Shown: positions 34,595 through 46,400 of the stretch, in pieces
Position numbering within the stretch: the stretch's first letter is position 1
Layout of the letters: each line of letters begins with the position of its first letter
DNA from: Trema orientale
Lineage: Eukaryota; Streptophyta; Magnoliopsida; Rosales; Cannabaceae
Assembly: GCA_002914845.1 (NCBI GenBank)
Contig: JXTC01000029.1
Location: 235,129 to 299,128, forward strand
Length of the DNA stretch: 64,000 bases
Direction: 5' to 3'
Program-made: the position numbers and the translations under genes
The notes under the pieces: model-generated
Told to the model about the DNA's origin: nothing
Databases searched by the model: none
What the model saw: the letters and a program-made list of their open reading frames with translations, nothing else

Positions 34595-37207
34595 ATGGAT
34601 GAGAGTGTTTTAGATGACATTATAAAGCGTCTTGTTGCGGCCAAAAACGGACGGACGACGAAACAGGTCCAGCTTACTGAGGCTGAAATACGGCAGCTTT
34701 GTGCTGCGTCCAAGGAGATTTTTCTCAGCCAGCCTAATCTTCTCGAGCTTGAAGCTCCAATCAAAATTTGTGGTACTATATACTTGCTGGGTTTTTGGGT
34801 TCGGAATGGTTTATTTATTTATGTGTTGTTTTGAAATTTCAGTCTTATTACATCTGCTGTTTTCTTGTGTGTTTATGTTTTGAATTTGGATATCAGTTTG
34901 ACCCCAAAAAAAAGGACCTTTGAAATTATATCGATTGTTTGTTATCTTTGCTTTTTTTTTTTTGTCTGTTGAGGTTTTGTGGCTTTATTTTCTTATATTT
35001 CAATAGTTTGTCAAGGTCAGTATTATAACTGAGTCGTGTTGCTGTGTTTGAGAATGCAAGGGGGGCAAGAAGGAGCAACCCTCTTAAGTCTAGTTGTGTT
35101 TTTTGGCTTTCGGCATTTGAAATGGCTTTGCAGTTTCAGTCACTTCAGCTAAAGCTGTTTTTTGTGCAATTTTAAAAGGCGCAAATTTAGTTGGCGAAAT
35201 TTGTTATATGTATGAAAGTGCTGGTGTTAATTGTTCCTTGTCAAGAGCTTGATGAAACTGAGCCTGGGATAGTTCGGGCTCAACTCACATGCTAAGAATA
35301 TGCGATGTGGGTTGATTGCTCGGAACATCGTAAATGAACTTATCTGTAATCAGTGCTGTTATGTTTTTGTCATGACCGCTATTCCTTGCTTTAGGTGGTA
35401 AAGAGGTGTGGTTTGTGAGGTCAGGGTAGGTCTTATGGTCAAATATTGTCTTGGAGGGTAAATGTGAACAAAAGGAATGAAAATGTCTGATTATGTACCT
35501 GCTTATGTGTTCTACTTGTTTCATTTAAGAACTTATATTTGAGCTACATTCTCATATTGGTTTATGGATTAGTGGTAATGCCATCTTTCTGCATTCATTT
35601 TATAGGAGATGTTCATGGTCAGTTTTCAGATTTGTTAAGATTGTTCGAGTATGGTGGATACCCACCGGAAGCAAACTATCTGTTCCTAGGAGACTATGTG
35701 GATCGTGGTAAGCAGAGTATAGAGACTATATGCCTGCTTCTCGCATACAAGATCAAATACAAGGAGAATTTCTTCCTTCTCAGGGGCAACCATGAATGTG
35801 CTTCCATCAACCGCATATATGGGTTTTATGATGAGTGCAAGAGGAGATTTAATGTTCGTGTTTGGAAGACATTTACTGACTGCTTTAACTGCCTGCCTGT
35901 TGCTGCTCTTATAGATGAAAAGATCCTTTGCATGCATGGAGGCTTATCACCTGATTTAAAACACCTGGATCAGATTAGGAATATTGCTCGTCCTGTTGAT
36001 GTGCCTGATCAAGGCCTTCTGTGTGATCTTTTGTGGGCTGATCCAGATAAGGATGTTGAAGGCTGGGGGGAGAATGACCGAGGTGTTTCATATACATTTG
36101 GGGCTGACAAGGTTGCTGAGTTTCTCCTGAAACATGACCTTGATCTCATCTGCCGTGCTCACCAGGTATTTTGACTATTAATCTTTTGGATCTGTTTAGG
36201 CTTGTTTGCATGTGCATATCATAGCACTGGAAGCTTAATACTTCTGCATTACTGTTCCTGTATATATGTTCAACTGGTTAGTTTCCTAACATAAAATTTG
36301 CTTCCTTTCCGCAATTGCTTCTCAGCTTTGTGATTATGGCGTGGTATGTCTAATTGGTGTTTACTTTGTTTGTGTCAATTTAGACCATTTCTTCAACATG
36401 CTGTCTGTTGATAATTAATTGTATTGGTTCCTTGGTGCTCTGTAATAGTGATTCCTGATTGTCCTTGTGGATGTTAAGCTCTTGTTTTGTACGAAGTACT
36501 GAATGAACAATTTGTTCCAAAAACCTGAAAAGATATTTAATGAAACAGGATTTTATGCCCTCGCTTGCCTTAACTATTTTGACCAAACATACAATTGGTG
36601 ATTGGAGACTTGTCTTTCAGTTGGTGCTGATATGATATTGTTGTTTATTAAGCACATAACCTCAAGCATAGTTGCACACATGTTCTTTGGCTTCCCCCTT
36701 TAATCAAGAATCATATGTTAGTGCTATAGGACGACTATTTAAATTATTTTTCTCTGGTCTTATTTAAGATTTCTTTCTTTCTATTTAATAGGTTGTCGAA
36801 GATGGATACGAGTTTTTCGCAAAGCGGCAACTAGTAACCATATTTTCAGCTCCAAATTACTGTGGTGAGTTCGACAATGCTGGTGCCATGATGAGTGTGG
36901 ATGATTCATTGACGTGCTCCTTCCAGATCCTCAAGTCTTCCGAGAAGAAAGGAAAACTTGGAATTGGGAACAGCACGATACGACCAGGAACCCCACCCCA
37001 TAAGGTAGAGAAATTTTCTTAATGTTCATTAAAGAAAAGGGAGAAAAATAATCACATGGGGCACAATATTAGAAGCTCCTCTGACTCAACCAACGCTTTT
37101 AATCTCTCCTCACATTGATACTTCGACACAAATTTGTAAGGTGCTCAAAACTCAAGTAACCGTGTCTTCTGTTTTTAATGGTTCAGACACCAGGCTTTGG
37201 AAAGTAA
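34595..37207 (+). CDS. TOPP: type-one protein phosphatase catalytic subunit (TOPP/PP1)
   Basis: Exons 34595-34772, 35606-36165, 36792-37004 and 37187-37207, all GT-AG, phases 1, 0 and 0, encoding 323 residues, close to the usual 310-330. It is a Ser/Thr phosphatase of the PPP family that works with regulatory subunits in cytosol and nucleus. All metal and catalytic motifs are intact: GDVHG (60-64), GDYVDRG (88-94), GNHE (120-123), a later HGG and the [16 protein letters not shown] box. The N-terminus [13 protein letters not shown] and the Gly/Pro-rich tail RPGTPPHK are typical of plant TOPPs. If the last intron is retained the protein ends VEKFS (stop 37020-37022) instead of TPGFGK. Family identity is very secure; the paralogue number is not. 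Confidence 0.96.
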
Positions 37208-37720
37208 TACAATAAATTTTACACCTGTGGCCTTGATGGACTCGTGCTTATTCTCTTATTCTCTAAAGAAAGCAAAAAGAGAACCAAGAAATTCCATCTG
37301 GTCTCTCTTTTTTTTTTTTTGGGTCCATCAACTTTGGATTTTACTTGAAGAACAAAACTTAGGATATGATGTAATTAAGCTGTGGATTTGGCTGCAAGTA
37401 TTTATTCTTATCTTTTTTTTCCTTTCAGGGTAAGGGTTGATTGATGCCACTATTTTGAGCTAATCTTGAGTTTTAAAGCAGAAATGGGGGCCATTCTACT
37501 TTCCCATCTTAATGTTTAAGCTCTTTAGTTCTGAACTCGTGCTGCTTGGCATCGTTGTAACTTTGAGATTGATAGATCGGCCCTGCATTTTGTGCATTAC
37601 GGAAATATGAAGACACAAATTAGTTCTACACTTTGGAAAGAGCCAACGAGGCTATATAACGTTAAAGCTGTCTTTTTTTTTTTTGTCTTTCTTTTTCCTT
37701 CTTCGTTTTTATTTTAAACT
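37208..37720 (+). other. 3' untranslated and downstream region of TOPP
   Basis: Mixed-composition sequence after the stop, turning T-rich near 37670-37710. No separate gene. Possible poly(A) signals are too common in this AT-rich DNA to choose one. Confidence 0.4.
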
Positions 37721-39705
37721 AATGTATAATTGAAATTCCGACTTTGTTGTGTGGAATTGGAGCTACATGATTTTTATTTTATGGCAATACTTACATTGAT
37801 CGTTGCTGCGTTTTATGCACCTTTTTTCGTCATTGTGTTTTTATCTTTTTATGCAAGTAGAGAGAGTAGAGAGGAGAGAGAAATTAACAATCCATTGCAA
37901 TGTATTTATTGAACCCATTTCAATATATGTTGCCACTTTTAGTTTATTATTTTTGGGGGGCGGAATTTTGAAACACGACTTATTAGAACGTAGTTTTAAA
38001 AAAAATGAATTAGATCGTACAATTTAAATAAACAAACTTATTAGTAGAATTTTATCAAAAAAAAAAACTTATTAGTAGAGGAAAAAGACAATTGAAGATT
38101 AGGAAAATATTTCAGATTAACTATGGTAGATCACGGTTTGGGTTGGGTGGGATCATGTGAAAATTCTTAACCAAATTACACAGTGTAGTAGAACATAATT
38201 CTTAACTAGTTGAAAAAAATCTATTAACCGGATCAAACTACACTATGTGGTTTATGTTGTTTGGCCCTTGATACGAGCCTTAACAAATTGGGGCTAAATT
38301 GAAAAAATAATTTTCAAAAGTCATAACTACTATAAAAAAACTTTTAAAAATAAATACATTTAAAATAATTTTAAAAATCCATATACTCAAACATACTTGT
38401 CAAAGTAAGATTTTAATAAGATACAACCCAATCAGAAATAAATTAAACACAAATTTCTAAAATTAAATATTTGAATATCCAACAAATTTGAATATTGTTT
38501 GGAAATATATTTAAATATATTAAACTTTAGTTTCTAACACATATATACTTGTATATAAATGTAAATTTATGCATAAGTATACATTTAATGCGGTGCGGTG
38601 TGGTTAATTGTGGAAATAGAAATCTTATTTCGTAATCCAAACTACACCGCAACGGTAAAGAAAATTTGAACCCTAAAGCACATTACAGAGCGAAATAACC
38701 ATACTTCACCGTGCGGATTGATTTGATTTTGGCGGCTAAGCGGAAATCTGCTCACCTCTAACATTAACAATGCTCTTAAGAAATTAATCCACCTAACTTC
38801 ATAAAAAATTCAATGAAATGGAGGCCGCTAATATGTTTTAAAATAAAAGATTGGAACAGTCACGAAATTTACTCGTTTTGTTTAATTCAGTGAGTTTTGG
38901 TTTCTTTGGTTTCTAAAGATAACGAAACCAAATAAATAGACGAATGTATACTCTTTGTAAACAAAAGTATACTCTTTAGAATAAATTTTTATTGATATGT
39001 ACAAGAATATGTTTTCAATTTCAGTTTATAAACAATTGTATATTCTTTATCATAGATTTTTTATTGATATGTACACAAATGCAGTTTTATAATTATATAG
39101 ATTTATAAATAAATATTTCATATATACATTTCTCAATGCGTGTTATTGTTTTTGTTCAAATCGACGGGTAATTTTGATCAAATTGAAAATAACTTACTAT
39201 AGCATGTAAATCTCATTTATTTTCACATTATATTTTTAAAAATCTTGCTCCATTAATAGGTAATTGCACATTTGCACTTTTTTTTCCTTCTCTTCTTTTA
39301 AGTTAAAATGGTTACAGCCCTAAGAAAAAACACTTAATCTAAATAAAATTCATTTTACAATTTTTTAATAAAAAAATCATATGTACAAAACTATAATAAT
39401 ATAAATCAATAGTCTCAGAGTAAAAAATAAAATAAAGTAGCCTATTAATCAATTCATTACCCATAGTTGATATTATAAACACTCGGCTCGTCTTTCCCTC
39501 TAAAATAAAATAAAATAATCTATTAATCAATTCATTGCCCATAATTGATATTATAAACACTCGTCTCCTCTTTCCCTCTATTTTTTGCCTCGTTTAAGTT
39601 CTTTTTTTTTTTTTTTTTCTCTCGGAGTTTTCCCCTGGTCTAGGTTCCAAATACCCATTTGTATTGGTTTTTCAGTGAATTACAATCTTTATTAACCATT
39701 GCCAA

Positions 39706-39710
<5 letters not shown>
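37721..39710. other. AT-rich spacer with transposon-like remnants
   Basis: No gene. The part near 38580-38765 (gcggtgcggtgtgg, ccgcaacgg, ggcggctaagcgg, ending ctcacctcta) has the composition and right-end sequence of hAT-type small elements, but no matching left end was found. A roughly 85-bp direct duplication is at 39416-39500 and 39501-39580 (aaataaaataa-agtagcctattaatcaattcatt...). Confidence 0.4.

Positions 39711-39750
<40 letters not shown>
39711..39750. repeat. (CT)n microsatellite
   Basis: Forty bases of uninterrupted CT dinucleotide. Confidence 0.97.
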
Positions 39751-39753
<3 letters not shown>

Positions 39754-39953
39754 CATATTCTCAGTGGTAAACTATCAAATTTCTGGGGTTTACAGCTTGG
39801 GTTTGACCGTTTGAGTACCATAATGTTGGTGTTTTGATAAAACAATGAATTTTTTTTTTGGGAGAAATTTATACCCAATACCATTTTTTATACTTTATTT
39901 TCCTTTTTTATTTTTCTTTCAAAAATACCCAATTTTATAGTATACATTTCAGC

Positions 39954-40446
39954 CACGTTTGGTGCGCCATATTATATTGTTTTGTATTATATTATTTTAT
40001 TACAATATTATATTTGATTTTGTATTGTATTAAGTTGTTGCATTAAAAGTTAATTTTTAAAAATTGTCACTTTTTAAAATTAATTTAGAAAAATACCATT
40101 TTAATAAAATTATTTAAAAAAACACTTCTAAAATTACCATTTTTAAATTTAATTTTTCAAACTATCACTTTCTAAAATTAACTTTAGAAAATTAACACTT
40201 TGAACAATTTATTTATAAAAATACCATTTTTAAAAGGCATAAAGAGGCATAAAGTGATGTGAGAGAAAGTAATGAAAGATAAATTAATGATAGAAAAAGT
40301 GGAGAGTCAGTATTGTATAATACAATGTTATAATACAGTGTAATACAAATTATTTTTGTTTCCATATTATATAACATTGTCTGTAATGTATTAAATTTTT
40401 ATGTCGTATTAAATATTACAGTACAAAAATACAACCAAATACGATA
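39954..40446. mobile_element. possible MITE with CGTTTGGT-like ends
   Basis: The left end (cacgtttggtgcgcc followed by tattatattg repeats) and the right end (tacaaccaaatacg, complement cgtatttggttgta) are inverted relatives. The interior is TATT/ATAA-rich and non-coding. No clean target-site duplication was found, so both ends are approximate. Confidence 0.3.
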
Positions 40447-41832
40447 CTGTGTTTAATTAATACAAAGCAACGTGTTATTACATTTTTTTTAAATGTTAGT
40501 TAGCTTTGATTATGAATTAAATTTCACTTTAGAGTTAGTTATCTAACATGGAATTAAATGAAAATGGAGAATATAAAATATATCCTTTTAAAAAATTGAG
40601 AATCGAAATAAAGGAATCTAAATTTAGTAGGTGACAAAAGGTCCACTATCTAACATAATAATCTTCTATAGTTAGATAATATAAAATACAATAGAGTTTT
40701 TAGTACATTTATTCAACTTATTATAACCATCCAATATCAATCAAACAATTTAAATCAAAGTAATCATGGATGAGTAAATATTGTGATACCTATTCAAAAA
40801 GCACCCATTTGTAAATATACATACGAGTCCATATGTAAAATATGTGTATTCCAGTTATGCTTATAAGAGCAAAGTTGATTAATTTTATTCTTCAGTAGAT
40901 ATTATATACAAACTGATGGGTGACAAGTTTTTATAATCTTTATTTTACCATCTGAGAATTTAGGGATATTATTAATTTTGACCTTATTTTGAATTCTAGT
41001 GAAATATGAGACAAATTATAACTTATTTGTAAAAATAAATGTCTTTCTTAATTAAAAATTAGTAATTTCGTCTGATATTAATCTTACGTCCCTAATATCA
41101 AGTGAAATTTGATCTCAATAGAAAATTTTCAACCAGAGTAAAAAAAAAAAAAAACTTGATTATGGTCGAATTATTTCGACTATGGCTGAAAACCAAATCT
41201 AGGTTTAAAAAAAAATCAAATTTGATGACTACAACTTACGTCCTTCGACTCCAATTCCATTGAAAGTTTGTTAAAGAGGTTGGTGAAAAAGTTTAGAGTT
41301 GCCATGGTTCATAAAGAAGATTTGAGCATTTTAAAGGCAAAGCTAGATAGGTGATATAGCATTGAGAGTTAGTTTTTATAAAATTTATAAATGGGATACT
41401 TTTATAAGCATGAGATTATTAGCGGACCTATAAGTTTAAAAACCCTGAGAATATTTCTAGCTGAATAGATAGAGTGAGTGAGAGATTGAATCGAAAAAAT
41501 ACAGAGTGAACGAGATGTTTTTGATTTAGAATAAGAGAAGAGTACAAAATAATCTAGGTAGACTAAAAATATGGGCATGCAACTATTAAGGAGGAAAAAA
41601 AAAAGAGAAAGAAAAAGGGCAAATCTGATATAGGCAGCCCAAAAACTCACATTGGTCTAATTTTCTTGATATTTATTTTAGTTTGGGAAAATTTGATTTT
41701 ATATAGTAAAATTTCAAAAGAAGTTAAAAAAATCCCGGATTTTAATTTTTTTTTGAAAAATCTTAGATATATTTAGAAAAATAACACTTAAAAATATTTA
41801 GAAAAGTACTTTTTTTTTTCACAAATTGATAA
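40447..41832. other. AT-rich spacer, no gene seen
   Basis: Short open frames have no recognisable signature. No convincing repeat structure was found. Confidence 0.55.
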
Positions 41833-42083
41833 GCTACTTATGGTAACCGAACATATTATTTGAGGTAATAAGTTTAGTTATCTCAAGTAACTCGCTTGGT
41901 TACCTCAAGTAACCTAATTAGTTACCTTTAGTACTTTTGAAAAGTACTAATTTTGAAGAGGTACTTGAGGTAATTGGACAAGTTATTTGAGGTTACGAGT
42001 TTGGTTATCTCAGGTAACTCGATTGGTTACTCTAAGTAACTTGATTGGTTACATTGAGTATATTTTTTAAGTACTAATTTTGA
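41833..42083. repeat. two-copy tandem repeat of about 126 bp with GGTAAC/GTTACC words
   Basis: Copy A (41833-41957) and copy B (41960-42083) share taatttgaggt.a.gagtttggttatctca.gtaactcg.ttggttac and end tactaattttga. Each is full of short inverted GGTTAC/GTAACC words. A single partial relative lies at 6960-7010. Confidence 0.65.
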
Positions 42084-42228
42084 AAAAAAGTGGTATTTTT
42101 CTAACTATATTTGAAAATTGTTATTTTCTAAATAAATTTTTAGAAAATAATATATTTCTAAATAAATATGGAAATTTTTAAAAAGTTCAGCCCACTAAGA
42201 TTTTTCTATTTGAGTATTTTATAAGAAA

Positions 42229-42591
42229 GAGTGAACTGCAAAAAAATACCCTCAAGTTTGAGTGTTCTGTAATTTAAACACTGAATTTTAGACTCTATAA
42301 ATAATACCCTGATATTAAGAATTTCTGAAAATTAATACCATGGACTGACTTTTTGACCAATTTTAGCCACAAAAAACAATAATATCCTCAATTAAAACCG
42401 GATTAATCCCTATTATTTTCCTTAATTTTGATGATATTACTGTCTTTTACGAGTTAAAGTTATTCAAAAAGTCATTTCAGGATATTAATTTTTAGAAATT
42501 CTTAATCTCAGGTATTATTTTGTAGAGTTCAAACTTCAGAATTTAAATTACAGAACACCAGAATCTCAAAGTATTTTTCTACAGTTATCCC
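42229..42591. mobile_element. fold-back element, about 170-bp inverted arms, possible Mutator-like MITE
   Basis: Reading inward from both ends gives nearly the same sequence: an end related to gagtgaactgcaaaaaaatac, then gtgttctgtaatttaaa, then aagaatttctnaaaattaat, through to the middle near 42410. The 9 bases outside each end are tataagaaa (42220-42228) and tgtaagaca (42592-42600), 7 of 9 identical, as expected for an aged Mutator-type target-site duplication. It is non-coding and would form a long hairpin if transcribed. Confidence 0.65.
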
Positions 42592-42600
42592 TGTAAGACA

Positions 42601-43300
42601 TGATCTTTTTTTTTTTAAAATTAATTAAAAAAATGGCCGTTTTTATACTTATTTAATAAATGACTGTTTTATAATTTTATTTTGATAAATGTTCATTTTT
42701 TAGTTGATTAATTTATTATAAAGTAAATCAATTTTATATAAAATAAATGACTTTTTCAAAAAATAAAGCAGTATTTTGATATACTAAATATGGAAAATAA
42801 CTATTTTTTAAATAATTTTCAAAATTTAATCATTTTTTAACCGAATTTAAAAAGGGCCATTTTACAAACCATGATTCAAAATTCAGCCTTTTTAGGCAAA
42901 AAAGCCCTTTCAAATTTTACACTTTGGCCTGATTTTATCTATGCAAGAAGCCACATAAACCCGAAAGGCTCATTGTTAAAAAAAAAAAAAAAAGGAGAGA
43001 GTAAGTCGGTTACGTTTTATTTTATTAATTAGCTTTATATCTTCCAAAAAAACAAAAACCCAAAGTCAGATTTGTATAACACCTTTCTTTTTGTATAACG
43101 CCATCCTTCTCATACCTTTTCCACAATTTATTTTTTTCAGAAAAAAAAGAGCATTTTATTTTTCCCTATACTTTACACTTTTAACATTCAAATTCGACTA
43201 ATTTTTTCTTGTTTCATGTTTGAAAAGTCTTTAGTTATCGTTTATATTTAGAAAAACCGCGTTAATTAAATGGTACAATTCGATGGCTAGGCCAGACTGA
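42601..43300. other. AT-rich spacer upstream of the PIAL gene
   Basis: No gene is seen. A dispersed theme of aaaa-tggccgttttt and aaatgactgtttt phrases is present. The promoter of the next gene should lie near 43100-43300, but no single TATA element stands out. Confidence 0.45.
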
Positions 43301-43385
43301 CAGAGCGAGCGAGCGAGAGAGAGAGTAAGGCGGAGTCGGTTGGGTTGGGTTGGGTTGGGTTGGGTTTGAGTTGAGTTGAGTTGAG
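43301..43385 (+). repeat. short tandem repeats in the PIAL 5' leader
   Basis: Three adjacent arrays: (GAGC)n and (GA)n at about 43303-43325, (GGGTT)n at about 43338-43366 and (GAGTT)n at about 43367-43384. They end 28 bases before the start codon. The GGGTT array is not the plant telomere repeat TTTAGGG. Confidence 0.8.
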
Positions 43386-43412
43386 GCTGTTGACTGTTGA
43401 GCCAGCCAGCCC

Positions 43413-46400
43413 ATGACGGAGACGGCGGCGGGAAGATTTTCTAGCATCCAATTGGGGGTTAAACAGCGGCTATCGCCGGCGGTGGTGAACTCGTTTCGAA
43501 TCTCGAGCGTCATGGATAAGTTGGCCAGCATTCTCAGACCTGGCCTCGGCGTCGACCCGGTCGAGTTCTTTAATCTCTGCCTCTCCCTCGCTAGGTACTT
43601 TACTTCAACGCTTTTGGTTTCTCTCTATTTCTTTATATATATATATGTGCGTATTAAACATATAAATATTTATTCTGGGTTTTCACAATCAGCTTTTGAG
43701 CTCTGATTACTTCTATTTTTTTTTTTTTTTTTTTTAATGTTTGGGTCACTGATGGATTAAAAGATGGAAGAGTTAGTGTCTCATTGCGGACTATTTAGTT
43801 ATATATGGCTTAACCTAAGGATATTTGGGTGTATTTCTATGTTTTTCTCTCATTTTCTTGTTTTTCCTTTTTACCCATTTGGGTTCTGGTTTTGGTTTTG
43901 GTNGGGGGAGTGGGTCACTAGGTTTGTGATGGACTAAAGATGGAGGAAGGGGGAGTCTCATTGCATAGTATATAATTATATTTTAGCTAACCTAGTTGTA
44001 TTTGGCATCTGTATGTGCTGTATTGTATGATCTGGTTTCGCTATGGTTGTGTATAATTTGTCTTAGTTGTTAGTGGTGACATTATTACCTTAACATGTAT
44101 GTCATTATGCTCTATTTGGCCCTAAATTTATGGCTGTTCCTCCGGGGAATTTGTGTCATTAGTGTGTGTATGAGCTATGTGGGGTTGAGTTTCTTGTTTT
44201 GGGGTGGAAGCTTTCCTTACAAATTGGCTTTTTGGGCGTTGTAAGATCTGTCACTTAGGGTGGAAATTGGCTCTTATTAGCGTGATTTTAGATAGACGTT
44301 AGAGTCAGAAAATCTGTTGTTAGGGTGGAAATTTGCTGTTTTTAGCATGATTTAGATTAGAAATTAAGACCCCAAATAAACATATCACTACTACTGAATG
44401 GCCTGCTACACAAAAACTTTGACATATTTACCATGGATGCTAACAACCAGTGGCGACTGGTGAAAAATTTGACTGAAACATGAGGAATAGTTAAAATTAA
44501 AAGGTTTCAATTATATGGTTTCTTAGTTAAGCTTTCTTCTCTTATTAGAAATTAAATGGGCCTTCAGTTCCATCTGGGTGAAGAAAGGAGAGAAATGTTT
44601 GGTGTATAAGAACCAAGCTTGGTCAGTCATTGATCTGCACGAGAGTATTTTGATCATTGGTTCAAAGGCTTGATGAAAAAGCAGCTTTATGGTGTTCAGA
44701 GGGGTCGAGAATTGTGGGGAAGAGTGGTGGGAGGGTTGCAATTATTTAGTCAAGTGACCAGATCATTTTAGGACCAAAGACCTGTTACTGAGTCCAGATC
44801 ATATTCTTACATAGTCAGTACCTCTTGAGTAGATGTAATCAAATATATTGCATTAATGAAAAATTTAAAATCCATTTGGTTGGTTAGATTTCAGGTTCGC
44901 TGTAAACTCCACAACAGGTTAGTCGCTTATTTTTATGAAGCCCCTGCTTGTCATAAACCCTATGCCGAATCAACTGATTGACATAAAGGAGAACGAGAAG
45001 TCCTATTGAACCTGCTGGGTTTGGGCACTCTTGGTTCAGTTTGATTGATTGGTTGATATTGCAAACATCTCTAACTCTGGTTGTCATGTTGATTTGGCTG
45101 TTCCATTCTTTAAATGAGATGCTTCATTTGTTCATATTAATGAAGTTGTGATCGTAAATTGTAATGTTGTTGGCTAATAGTTTCGTTTCCTTGACTTTAC
45201 CTTGAAAACACAGAGGTATTGATTATGCAGTTGCAAACAATGAACAGCCAGCTAAGACTCAAGACATACCTTCATTGGTGAAACAGGTGATTTCCTACTT
45301 GGAATCAACTTTTCAATATTTTTTGCTCTATAATTAGCATATTTTAGACGCAGAGGGGATTGTGTGCAGGTTGTACTATATGGGACTTCGGAGCAGATTT
45401 ACATGGATACATAGATGGCTGTGCATGAAGTTTTTAGTAGTAAAGATAATGCTTTGGTGTTTGTTTAGTTGTAGATGTTGAACTTCTTAATTTCCTATCG
45501 TGCATATTATGGTGCTTCTGTCTTGTAGCTTACTCTGTAGACCTAAGCCAAATATTTTTAGAAGTTGACTAGGTTAATCAGATTTAATTGTTTCATGTTG
45601 ATATTGGATAAATATTTCAGACTGGGTTCACTAAATCTACTTGTTATTTCTTTCCATCAAGTTGTTGCTTAGTTTCTCCTTTAACCCTATATATGGACCA
45701 CAATTTGTGTTCCTGAAGGATTTGAAGCTCAAAAAAATCCCTCTTTTATGTAACCTTGTTGCCAGTCTTTACATTTATTTATTGGGTAGATCCGTCCTGT
45801 GATCTTATTTTATTTTCATCTAGTTCTTCTTTGGAGAAATAGTAGAATAACATTTCTAGTCTTTCTATCTGTGGATTTTGTTTGCATATAAGTCGTTATC
45901 TAAATCAAACCTTTGTTCTTATGTTTTTCTAGATATGTGAACGTAAAAGTGATCACTCCTTACAACCTGTTATTATGGTGGTAATGATTTCTGTAAAGGT
46001 AAATGTTAAATGCAGCCAATCATGTTCTTTTTTTGGTGCTTGTAATACCCTCTTATTGTATAAAAAAGAAAAAGATAGTTTAACTCTTTCATTGGGTTTT
46101 CTATCTTCGTTGTTAATCATAATATTACTCACTGTTTAGCTTGTATCAAGTCTTCTAAGGTTGGGATGTTCAGGACAGTACTAGTTCATATTGTTCTAGT
46201 TGATTACAAATAGGTGTGCGTTTATGGATCTGCGAGTTACTGATATAGGTTTTTAGTTAGAAAGTTTACAATTACTATTAATTTTGGGAAATTTCTCTTT
46301 TTACTATAAGCTATATCTCTCGAAATGGCCGTGTTATATGTATTATTGTGTTGTTCAAATTGTTTATATATTTGACATGAGATTTAGTATTTACTTTGTG

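Noticed and set aside
38580..38765. Complete hAT element ending ctcacctcta
   Set aside because: Right-end-like sequence is present, but I found no matching left end or 8-bp duplication.
43338..43366. GGGTT array as interstitial telomere sequence
   Set aside because: The plant telomere unit is TTTAGGG; this array lacks the A and is adjacent to other simple repeats in a gene leader.
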